Assembly (NCBI GenBank): GCA_963969395.1
Contig: OZ017797.1
Coordinates: forward strand, 28,830,001 to 28,894,000
DNA from: Pseudoscleropodium purum
Lineage: Eukaryota; Streptophyta; Bryopsida; Hypnales; Brachytheciaceae
Length of the DNA: 64,000 nt
Direction of reading: 5' to 3'
Position 1 is the first letter of the stretch, and the number at the start of each line of letters is the position of its first letter. Under the pieces are notes generated by a model. That model worked only from the letters and a program-made list of their open reading frames with translations. It did not search any database and had not been told where the DNA came from. Both the position numbers and the translations under genes were made by a program. This document shows positions 47,811 to 57,092 of the stretch, piece by piece.

Positions 47811-47939
47811 TCAATAGTGGTTCCACCTGGATATAAATGCTTTGTGTGTGGAAAGAGCAAGGGTGCTACAACTATGTTGCTATGTGATTTGTGTAAGCGA
47901 AGTTGGTACATGGCATGTCTTCGACCACTATTGACTACT
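47811..47939 (+). pseudogene. PHD-type zinc finger, N-terminal part (split by a transposon)
   Basis: Right after the integrase stop and in frame comes CFVC...LLCDLCKRSWYMACLRPLL: the C-x2-C, C-x2-C and the last Cys of the second half of a C4HC3 PHD finger. The single His position reads Tyr (C-to-T type change). The finger breaks off at 47939, where the CACTA element begins. The remaining part resumes at 49831 with LPPRGWICPHC, which supplies the final C-x2-C pair (codons 49852 and 49861). The frame is continuous if the insertion and one copy of its 3-bp duplication are ignored. PHD fingers read histone H3 tails, so this may have been a targeting module analogous to chromodomains; that function is inference. 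Confidence 0.85.
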
Positions 47940-49827
47940 CACTACTAGGATTTGAGTGTTCTATGATTGCAAAAATATGACTGAGTATGATTGGCAACTA
48001 CTAGGATTTGAGTATTTTATGATTGCAAAAATATGATTGAGTATGATTGGCGACTACTCGCAATCATATTTTTGAATTCCAAAATGTTTGAAAAAAACAT
48101 GACTGCAAATATGACTGCTAGTTATATTTTGCCTTTGTACTTCATGGATGTATAATATACATGTATGGGGAATGGCAAAACATTTCTTAGGAAAGTGTAG
48201 GAAACTTATCACGGGAACACTAGTCATATTCTATAGTCACATTTTTGTAGGTTCACATTTTTTTTGAAGTTTTTTTTTTGGGCAACCTAAAAAAAATGTA
48301 AATAAATTATTGCTCAAAGTTGTAAAATCCTAGCCATTCTTTTTCAAGGATTTTGAAATCTTAGCCGTCATTTTTTAGGGTTTTAAAACCCTAGCTGCCA
48401 CTTCATTTGCTTCATCTTCTTTGTTTTTTGTTTCTTTTTAACTCTTGTTTCTTCTTCCTTCTTTTGTTTTTTGAAGTTTTAATTGTTGTGTTGTTTTGTT
48501 TTAGTTGTTGTTTAGTTATTGAGGTTCTAGTTGTTGTTTCTTAATTGTTACTAATATATTGTTGCTTCTTACATCTTAGTTGTTGTTAGTTTGTTGTTGT
48601 TAGTTAGTTGTTGCTTCTTTGTTGTTGTTTCTTAGTTTTTTGTTTTTAATTTTTGTTGGTTTGTTATTACTTCTTAGTTGTTAGTTTGTTGTTGCTTCAA
48701 AGTTGTTGCTAGTTTGTTATTGTTTTTTAGTTGTTGTTTCTTAATTATTGCTTCAAAATTGATACTTCAAGGTTGTTGTTTCAAAATTGTTGCCTCAAGT
48801 TGGATCTTAACTCTTATTTAATTGTTGTCTTTTAGACATTATTTCCTATTTTTTGTTATTTCTTGCCTCTTATTATCTTTTATTGCATCTTAACTTGTTT
48901 TATTCTTGCTTTTTATTAGTTTTTAGTTTTTTGTTGCCTCTTATTATATCTTAGCTTTTATTTCCTACTATCTTTTAGTACTAACTTGAACAAAAAAATG
49001 ACTCACTAGTCATATGTTACATCAACCAAAATATGACTCACTACAGTCATATCCTATATCACTCAAAGTATGACTCACCACAATCATATTTCATATCACT
49101 CAAAATATGACTCACTATAGTCATGTTCCATTATTCCATATCACTTAAAATATCAGGGTTGACAGGACGTCCGGACGCGGACGCTGTGTCCGCAGCATCC
49201 GCCCGATTACGACTGTCCGATTGACGCGCGGACTGATCTGGTCCGCACGATCTGGGCATCCGCCTCAGGCCGTCCGCCCCGCCCCGCCCGTTCGCTTTCC
49301 GACGGCAGTCGGGAAGCTGCGTCCGCCAGCGTCCGGACGTCCGGAAAACGGACACTATTTTGGGGCGAACGTTGAAATTTGTCAACCCTGTAAAATATGA
49401 CTCATTGTAGTCATATTTCATATCATTTAAAATATGACTCACTACAATCATATTCCATATTACTCAAAATATGACTCATTGCAAGCATATTCCACGTCAG
49501 CCAAAATATGACTACGGTGAATCATATTCCACATAGGATTATTTTATTTTGCCCAGGTAACCCATGAAAAAGTCAAGCCTCTAAAGATAGTCAACATATA
49601 CGCCATGTTGGCAAAATACATTTAAAAATGGTTTATTATATTCCCAAATCCATATGATTGTAAATATGATTCACCAATCATGTGACTAAAAGTAAATGAC
49701 TCATAAATGACTCAACCCAATCATATCATGACCATCTACAATGATTTCTACTTGAGTGACATTTCTTGATTTTGTAACTTACTGTAGTCATATTTTGTAG
49801 TCATAAAACAATCATTTTCTTGTAGTG
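47940..49827. mobile_element. Non-autonomous CACTA (En/Spm-like) transposon, 1888 bp
   Basis: The right end, read inward, starts CACTACAAGAAAATGATTG, the classic CACTA terminus. The left end, CACTACTAGGATTTGAGTG, is its diverged partner, and similarity continues inward through ATGATTGCAAAAATATGACT and its counterpart. A 3-bp direct duplication ACT flanks it (47937-47939, 49828-49830), as expected for CACTA elements. The right subterminal kilobase is packed with copies of atatgactcactacagtcatat-type units in both orientations, typical of transposase-binding subterminal repeats. The middle is T/TTG-rich (48400-48990). No transposase gene is present. Confidence 0.92.
49154..49390. mobile_element. 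GC-rich hAT-type MITE nested in the CACTA element, 237 bp
   Basis: A perfect 11-bp terminal inverted repeat (CAGGGTTGACA / TGTCAACCCTG) is flanked by the 8-bp direct duplication TAAAATAT (49146-49153, 49391-49398). This is the hallmark of hAT elements. The interior is very rich in CpG with many GTCCG/CGGAC words, in sharp contrast to the AT-rich host element. It is non-coding. Confidence 0.92.
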
Positions 49828-49830
49828 ACT

Positions 49831-49866
49831 CTTCCTCCTAGAGGGTGGATTTGTCCTCATTGTAGA
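49831..49866 (+). pseudogene. PHD finger, C-terminal part
   Basis: This codes for LPPRGWICPHCR, the Trp and last metal-binding pair of the PHD finger begun at 47838. It lies immediately after the right target duplication of the CACTA element. Downstream sequence to about 50200 is degraded element 3-prime region. Confidence 0.85.
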
Positions 49867-50220
49867 AAGTGGTCATTTGGTGCTACTTTATTAAGTGGTT
49901 GTGGATGATTTATCTTATTGATGGAAGATATAGTCACTTATGACATTTTATATTGGAGTTAGAGTGATGGTTCTTGATATTGCAATTTGAATGAAGATTT
50001 TGTGAAGTCCAACTATAACATTGGAAATGATTGAGGATGGGGCTCAATTGCACCCAACTTACCCCTTCACTTATAATTGATTCAAGACTACAAATGGATG
50101 GGGCCCATCAACTATCTTCTTCAACTTGTTGATTGTGTAGTGAGTGTAGTAGAGGTTGTTCATTGAAATTATGTTGTTAGCTGAGTTGCGAGGGCGCTTT
50201 ACTCAACTAGGGGGGGCAAG

Positions 50221-50740
50221 TGGATGGTTGGTCATTCATGCCTTGTTGTAGTGTGGATTTGCTTTGAAGCACGTGTAAATGTTCTAGTGCTTGTAATTTA
50301 CGACATCTTTTATAAACAATGTAGAATGACATGACAACTATCATGTTATTTGATAACGGGTAGTCAGTAGGCTTTGTAGGACTTTGTAGGAGGTGGTAGT
50401 AGACATGGTATAGCCGAAATAGCCATGTATTGGCCAATGGGGGGCTAAACTAGAGTTTTGAGACTATTTGAGGTGTGAACGGAGTTGTTTTGGGGCACCT
50501 TTAAGGTGGTTATAACCCTAGGCCGCCCCCTTGCTCATTCATTTTCTTCAAGTCTTGTATATGTTTTTGTTTTTGAGTTGAAAGGAGTTGGAGCACAGAA
50601 TGAAATGATGGTTGGTTGTTATACCAATCTTTACTAGTGTTATTCCTCAATTCATGTGATTTTGCAAGACTAATCCAAATATCCAATTGAAACAAAGTAC
50701 AAGTAACCTTAAGTATTACAGGAAACTTATTACTTGATCA
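50221..50740 (+). repeat. 3-prime LTR of the methyltransferase-bearing element
   Basis: It begins TGGATGGTTGG directly after a polypurine tract (tagggggggcaag, 50208-50220). From about 50335 it matches the 5-prime LTR base for base with scattered changes. The exact right end is uncertain by some 10 bp. Confidence 0.82.
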
Positions 50741-50751
50741 CTATTACTTAT

Positions 50752-50880
50752 TGGATGGTTGGTCATTCATGCCTTGTTGTAGTGTGGATTTGTTTTGAAG
50801 CATGTGTAAGTGTTCTAGTACTTGTAATTTACGACATCTCTTATAAACAATGTAGAGTGATACAACAACCCTCATTAGCA
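50752..50880 (+). repeat. Partial second LTR copy in tandem
   Basis: The sequence from tggatggttggtcattcatgcc to aacaatgtagagtga repeats 50221-50330 with few changes, starting only about 12 bp after the first 3-prime LTR. It then loses similarity. It looks like the start of a further LTR, perhaps from unequal recombination or a second insertion. Confidence 0.78.
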
Positions 50881-52748
50881 ATTTGACTATATTGGAGCCA
50901 ACTCCAACAAGGGCACCTATTTTTCAAAGATGTGTGTATGTTTCACAAATCAAACCCAAGTAGAATTTAAAAAATTTGATGAAAATTGTAATTTCTATGA
51001 ATTTTTAAAATTGGTTGCCCTGAAATTGTAAAATTGCCATGAAGTAGAGTCGTAAATGTCATACTAACAACCTATTACTGCCATAAAATGTATTTATTAA
51101 CACATGGATATTCACCAATAGTAAATGAACACATTATCCAAGTTAGAATTAATGCTTAGATTTTGTGAGTGAAGTAAGTGGTATTGGAGAAGTTTTGTCG
51201 TGGTAATGGGGCCAAAAGTTAGGTGGCAGCAATGGACTAGTTTTCCTTATTTGTTTTCCAACTTCTTTTGAGAGAAATTTCTAAAAGAAGTCAACTTTTG
51301 TTTTTTTGTTTTGCTTTTTACTTATCCTAATTACTAGATTCAATATATACCAACAGTAAAATTTTCAGATTTTTTAAACATTTTTTCTAATTGATTAGTG
51401 TTTTCTTCATTTTTTCTTTAGATTTCATCTTTGAAAAAAAATTAAAAATTCAATCATGTATAGTTGCAAAACAATATCAAACAAAGTGAAAGATTGTGAA
51501 GCCTAAATCCCTAGTCATGGATCCATCCATTCAAAACTAAAGGCAAGCTTTTTAGACTTTCTACCTCTAAAGTTTTATAGTCACATACTTTGCCCTATAT
51601 CCCTTAACCTTTGAAAGATTTTGATGTCAAAAAATGGTTGATGGATGTGACTTCATTATTCAATGTATGAATAAAGAATGCTCCTATTGGTTCAATAATC
51701 AAATAGTTTTGGTGACTACCTTAATCATAGGGAGGCAGTCTAAAATCCTTAAACACTTCAACATTCATATTTTGAATGATGAATGAAGGGCTTGCAAGCA
51801 CTATTTAGCCAACTTCTCATTCATCCAATGTAATACTTTCATATTGAAAGACAATCTTCTTTGATAATCAATTTCATAAAATTGTAATAAATGATATTTT
51901 AGTACAAAGACACAAGCAAAAATGTGAAGAAATTCAAAAAAAGATCAAAGCATTTAAGGATTAAGGCTTAAATGCTTATGTGTCCAAAAAAGTTGTAGGA
52001 AGAAGAATAACATTTACTTCAATGCATAATGTAGCCAATGGATCTTGTCAAGGGAAACTTGATTTTCATGAATGTGAATTCTGATTTGAGAATTGAATTG
52101 AACTCAAATGGAAATGGAAATCAGTATTATAAACATTAAGTTGACGCAAGACCTTAAATCCTCTATTCAAAGTGGGCCCAAGAGGCTAGACTTACTCTAC
52201 AAAAAAATGCAAGAATTTTTTTTATTTCTCACATAAATTTTTTTTGCAAAATTTTGAATTCATATTTGCAATTAGAGACCCTAAATTAGCTAGTTGAGGT
52301 CTAGAGCATACCTTAGACATGACTCAAAATAGGGAGTTTTTATTTACTTTTATCTTGAAAAATCAAAAATTTACCTTGTTGGACCTACTTTGAATGAAGG
52401 ATTTAACGTCCTACGTGTGCAATGTATCCTATTTTTTGTTGTACAATCAATACTCAAAGTTGTAAGAAAAATGGCCTTGTAGTGGAAATTGAAGCAATTA
52501 GTTTACTAAATAAGCTAAGCAATGAATAGAGGAACAAAGAAATAAAAAATTAGTATGAGTATTACTTGGGGCAATCGAAATCAGTGAACAAATATGTCAT
52601 AAGGTAGGCCCCTTGAAATGCACCACTAACCCTAAATTTCTATTTTTACTTTGTATACATCTATAAAATCAACTTATACCTATTTGGAAGAAACAATTGT
52701 AAAACCAAATTTTAATCCTTTATAACTTTTGAAGATTGTATTCAAATA
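50880..52748. other. AT-rich DNA, no gene seen
   Basis: No open frame of note. Around 52250-52310 the phrase ttgaattcatatttgcaattagagaccctaaatta resembles the inner arm of the foldback element at 16 kb, so remnants of that family are present. Confidence 0.45.
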
Positions 52749-53625
52749 CATTAGATGAGATTCACCTACTCAACAAGTTCATAAATTTCTTTAAGTTCCC
52801 TTAACTGTGGGAACTCAACCACAACAACAGTTTGATGTGGCAAAGTGACCACTACATCTAATAATAATAATAAACTAATTTTTAAATATATAAAAATTTC
52901 ATTTTTTTTCATTGAAAATTAGTTTAAAAAAATATTCTTTATTATTGCCAGTAGTAGTTGGTTCATATCATAGGAAATGGGCTTGAAACGACCCTCAAAT
53001 GCCCCTCTCCCCAAAAAAAACATTTAATGTCACATTCTTTCAATTAGTGTGTTGGAACCTTCTTACTTGTTAACAAGAAAAGCAATTAATATTTAATCAA
53101 TTTGATAATAGTAATTAGACACAATAGCAAAAAGTGATGGATTTGAAAGGAGTGCCCACCTCAACGCCTTTGAAGAGCAGTTCAAACATAATTTTCCCTA
53201 GTAAATGACAATCATGTTCACTTTCATGATAATAAACTTTGCAATATATTCACACCACAATATTATATCCAAAACTTCTTATCTATTGAAACAAGAATAT
53301 TGGCAAGTTATAGCAATGCATTGTTTATACAAAATTTATTGAACCATTCATTTTTCTATTATCATATAAATTAGGAGATCGTATTTGTGCCATAATTCAT
53401 TAGATGTTCCCCATGTTGTAAACCAACCACTATTAGCTAAAATAAAGAATAATTAAAATAATTAATAATTAATGAATCTCCAAAAAAATATTTAAAAATT
53501 AATTTATTATTATTATCTAGTGTGGCAATCACTTTGCCACATTAGAGTACTATTGGGGTTGAGTTCCCATGGTTAGGAATTTGGGGGAACTCACAGTTTT
53601 GTTGAGCAAGTGAATCTCATCTAAT
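52749..53625. mobile_element. Foldback element with about 150-bp inverted arms
   Basis: The left arm (52749-52900: cattagatgagattcacctactcaacaag...gggaactcaacc...gatgtggcaaagtg...ctaataataataataaa) is mirrored at 53488-53625. The outermost motif attagatgagattca also occurs near the left end of the GC-rich MITE at 5744, hinting at a shared family of ends. The interior is AT-rich and non-coding. Confidence 0.75.
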
Positions 53626-54646
53626 CCAAAAGCCACCCTATGTGCACCATTATACATTTATTGTCTACATTTGAAAGTTTCAAATGTGCATTAGACTCTT
53701 AATGTCATAATAACCACGAAGTGACATAAATTCAAGTGGAGTGGAACAAATAGAGTCTCTTAGCTTATGTGGTATGATAAATCTCTTCTCTAAAACTTCT
53801 CTATGAAGGTCATCCATTGAAATAGTGAATGGCTTGAAAATCCCATACTATTCTTGACAATATTTATGCAATTTCCTCTTGTCTATCACTCTTGTGGCAC
53901 AAGCAAAATTTTCCTACTTTTTGATATGTATGAGCATTTGGTGCCTTGTCAAAAAATATTTTTGTTGTGCTATGCAATTAATTCCCTCCAAATGGATTAA
54001 TAAAAACTTTGTTGTCAACTTTGTATGTCATCTAAAAAATGGCTGTTAGAATCTATAAGGGATAACCCTGAAAGGACTTTGGCACATTTTGGACAAAATT
54101 GTCAAAAATTGTCATTTTTTATGGTTATGAGGAAAAAATGAAAAAAAATGTTTAAAAAAAAAATTCTACTAAACAAACTCTTACTAGATTGCCATGGGAG
54201 TGTGTAGGAAGTTTTTCATAAACTTTGATCACAAAAATTAAATGATTATAACCTTTGAAGATAGATGAAATTTTTTTTTGAAAATAAACTATAACCTTGA
54301 TTGATAAGATCATTAAACTTTAATTCCTTCCCAAGTGAGATTTTTGCACTATACATGGTTGTTATTTTTGAGAATTGCATCTTACATCATATTAGTCACA
54401 TACTTACCAAATTTTAAAAGTAGAAGAGGAACTTTGCAAAAGATGCCTAAACCACCCAAACTATCCAAAGGTTTTTTGACATCCTATCTTTTAATCCAGA
54501 CATCCCATTGGAATTTTTTTATACTCTCATCAAGGAATTAAATGTCTCCACCTTGAGTAAAAAATTCCTAAGACATTCATCAATTTTTGACTTCATAATC
54601 ACCTACCCAAAATTCAAATGTCCACCAAATGGACACTTAGTTTGTT
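53626..54646. other. AT-rich DNA, no gene seen
   Basis: Only short frames without domains. Nothing further is recognisable. Confidence 0.45.
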
Positions 54647-55892
54647 TTTAACCCCTAAAAGTCAAAGACTACGTTTTCATCAAAAATGCTCCAAAACTAC
54701 TATTTCTGATACAAGCACCAAATTTTAGATGAAATTTTTTTTGGACAAATGTAACCGTAGGATCTTGTAGTAAAATAGTTTGAAAAGATGTAGAAAAAAA
54801 TTTCAGAATTTTCCACCGTGTAAATTGCAAGATATTAGCATTTGAAGCATGGTTGTCATAGTGGACGGATGTCCGGTTCGCCCGTCTGTTAGAGGTCCTG
54901 CCCGTCCGATACAATCAACACATAGTTGACTTTCTGATAACGGAAAAATAGGCCACGTGGATGCCATGTGGATTAAGGAACAGATGGACGGACGAGATCG
55001 TCCACGCCCTGGATTTCGCATTCCGAGGTGACGTGTCATTCCACAAAATTGCACAAGTTACAAAATTAAAGCCATCCAGACCGTCCGTCCGGTCTGATGA
55101 CCCTAACTTGCCTGTTATGACAACCATGATTTGAAGTGACAAAAATCACTTTTTTGGCCTTGTAAAGATATGGGCAGCTATTCTTCAAAAGGTCACATTT
55201 ATATGCAAAAATGTCCCAAATGGTGGTTACTCTTTGCATTTATTATTCAAGTCAAGTTGGCTAGATGCTTGGAAAATTTCAGGTCATTTGGAATCATACA
55301 ACATGTAGGAAAAAAATAGTAAGTAGAAAAGAGTAGAGAATGATTCAAAATACTAAATTGTTAAAAATTTATTTATAGAATTGAAAAATGTCAATCTCAA
55401 TGGAGGTAATGTTGTAATAAACAATCTACACCCAATGCTTTTATTTTTTTCCAAAAATATTGAAAATTGAGTTTAATAAAGGACTTTAAAGTTTGTCATA
55501 GAGTAGAGATTCAATAATGACATGTAAACTCCTACAAACTAAAACTCCTCATAATTTTTGACTCATTGATTGAAATGAAATGATTCAAAGCTTTCCAAGT
55601 ATATATAAATCTAGAGAAATAATTTTAATTTTTAATTTCTTAAAAAAAATAATTTTTAAAGAAATTTTCTTTTGCTGCCTAGACTACTTGTCAAGCATAG
55701 AAAAGTACATATCATACAATAACTTCTTAATCATGTAGTCAAAAGTTATGAAAATTGTTGGGCCTTAAAGCTACTCCTTGGACACATGTTATGTTAAAAA
55801 TTTCAGCAAAAAATAAATAAAAACTCCATTTGTGGTGAGTTGCCCAAAATTTCTATGTTGCCAAAAAACGCAGTTTGGATGTTCAAGGGCTA
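54647..55892. mobile_element. TTAACCCCTAAA-type TIR element, inverted relative to the 12-14 kb copies
   Basis: It starts taacccctaaaagtcaaagactacgttttcatcaaaa, the reverse complement of the right end of the 12236 element. It ends cccaaaatttctatgttgccaaaaaacgcagtttgg...gggctaaag, the reverse complement of its left end. It contains a hAT-type MITE. It is non-coding and degenerate. Confidence 0.6.
54848..55128. mobile_element. Second GC-rich hAT-type MITE, 281 bp
   Basis: The terminal inverted repeat catggttgtcata / tatgacaaccatg (13 bp) is flanked by the 8-bp direct duplication ATTTGAAG (54840-54847, 55129-55136). The interior contains several CGGACGG/CCGTCCG words like the MITE at 49154. It sits inside the 54647-55892 element, so it is younger than that element. 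Confidence 0.9.
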
Positions 55893-57092
55893 AAGAGTAA
55901 AAGGTTAAAATCCAAGAGACTTAGGAGCATTTCTAGTACTATAGGGAAACATCATGTATCTCAACACATACAAAGACATTGTGTTGTTACAACAAATTTT
56001 TGTTTAGAGAAATACAAGGACATTGTTTCATTACAATAAATTCTTGTTTGTCCCACCAATGGTGCACTTGTGCAACCCATGGACTAAATGTGGAAGACAA
56101 AGGTGATTTTGGCACAGTTGATGAGGACAAAATTGCAATTTTGGGCATGCCAAAAGAGAATATTTTGGTGGGGTCAGGAATTTATTGCTCACTTTTCATC
56201 CAAAAACAGTGGTCTGCGCTTGTTTAGAGTCCTGCTGGGGATGCTGTAGACCTAACCTCTTCTGCAGACATTCTCTTCAATTCGGTGTAAATTAATGCCA
56301 ACAGTACTCTCGAATGAGAAGCTTCTTATTACTGCCAGAAGAGACTTTCAGCCTATCACCAGATGGGGCAGGCAAGCAATACGTCCTTACTTGAAGATTC
56401 CAACCTAGACTCTACAGCAGACCAACACGTCGCGTAATTGGCCTTCTCTAACAACTGTTCAAGCTAAGGTCCTTTCAGTGACTAGATCACAGTACCACAC
56501 CATTGATCTTGTACAAGAAAGTCTATTAACTGGTAGGGAGCAAAAACAATTTGCTCTAATTTAGAAAAAGGTTCTTGAAATATCTTTACAGTTGTCGCAT
56601 GCCTTAGAAGCTGAGAAAGAGAAAGAAGATATTACTCCTATGGCAGCGAGTTCAACTCTACCTTACCTTACAGAAAGAAAAAGAGAGCACTGTAGAGAAA
56701 ACACAGCAATAACAATAAGAAGTATACTAAGACTGCTCGAATACCGCAAACGCATCCAGACCCTACCGGTATTTAAGCACGGCGGTCAAATCTCTGGTCT
56801 CTAAAAACAAGGGAGCTTGAACCCATGTGTGAGTCAAAATTGCTGCCCCACTCTTGACCGCAGAAAACGAAGAAAGGTATTGTACTTAACCTACCAGATC
56901 TAAGGTAGGAGGCTAAAATCTCCCTCCCATTCGATCGAGTCACGCAGGGATGCCCAAAGTCAACCTGGACAATCAATCAGATTAGTCCCCTTGTCTCGGT
57001 CGTGTGATCCGGTTTATCTTCAGGCGCAGATGTGGGACGTGTTTTAAAAAGCTCAGCGAGGAAAATTTTGAGGAGGAACCCTTCCGCAAAAA
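55893..57092. other. Transition from repeat-rich DNA to a gene island
   Basis: AT-rich until about 56200, then less so. Short plus-strand frames at 55979-56227 and 56592-56804 show no domain. The last few hundred bases are probably the 3-prime UTR of the minus-strand HMA gene. Confidence 0.4.

Larger units (their letters stand above)
39264..50740 (+). mobile_element. Ty3/gypsy LTR retrotransposon carrying a DNA methyltransferase and a PHD finger
   Basis: The layout is 5-prime LTR (39264 to about 39655), leader, gag (about 40640-41934), spacer, protease (about 42820-43080), C5 cytosine methyltransferase (43445-44420), RT (45000-45970), RNase H (45970-46388), integrase (46600-47810), PHD zinc finger (47838-47939 plus 49831-49863), polypurine tract (about 50208-50220) and 3-prime LTR (from 50221). 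A CACTA transposon interrupts the PHD finger. Pol order with integrase last is diagnostic for Ty3/gypsy. Frameshifts, many in-frame stops and altered catalytic residues show this copy is dead, but every domain is still readable. Without the nested insertion the element is about 9.6 kb. No chromodomain is present; the PHD finger occupies the corresponding position. Confidence 0.93.

Noticed and set aside
49000..49800. CRISPR-like array of atatgactcac units
   Set aside because: The units are irregular, occur in both orientations and lie next to a CACTA end, so they are subterminal repeats of the transposon.
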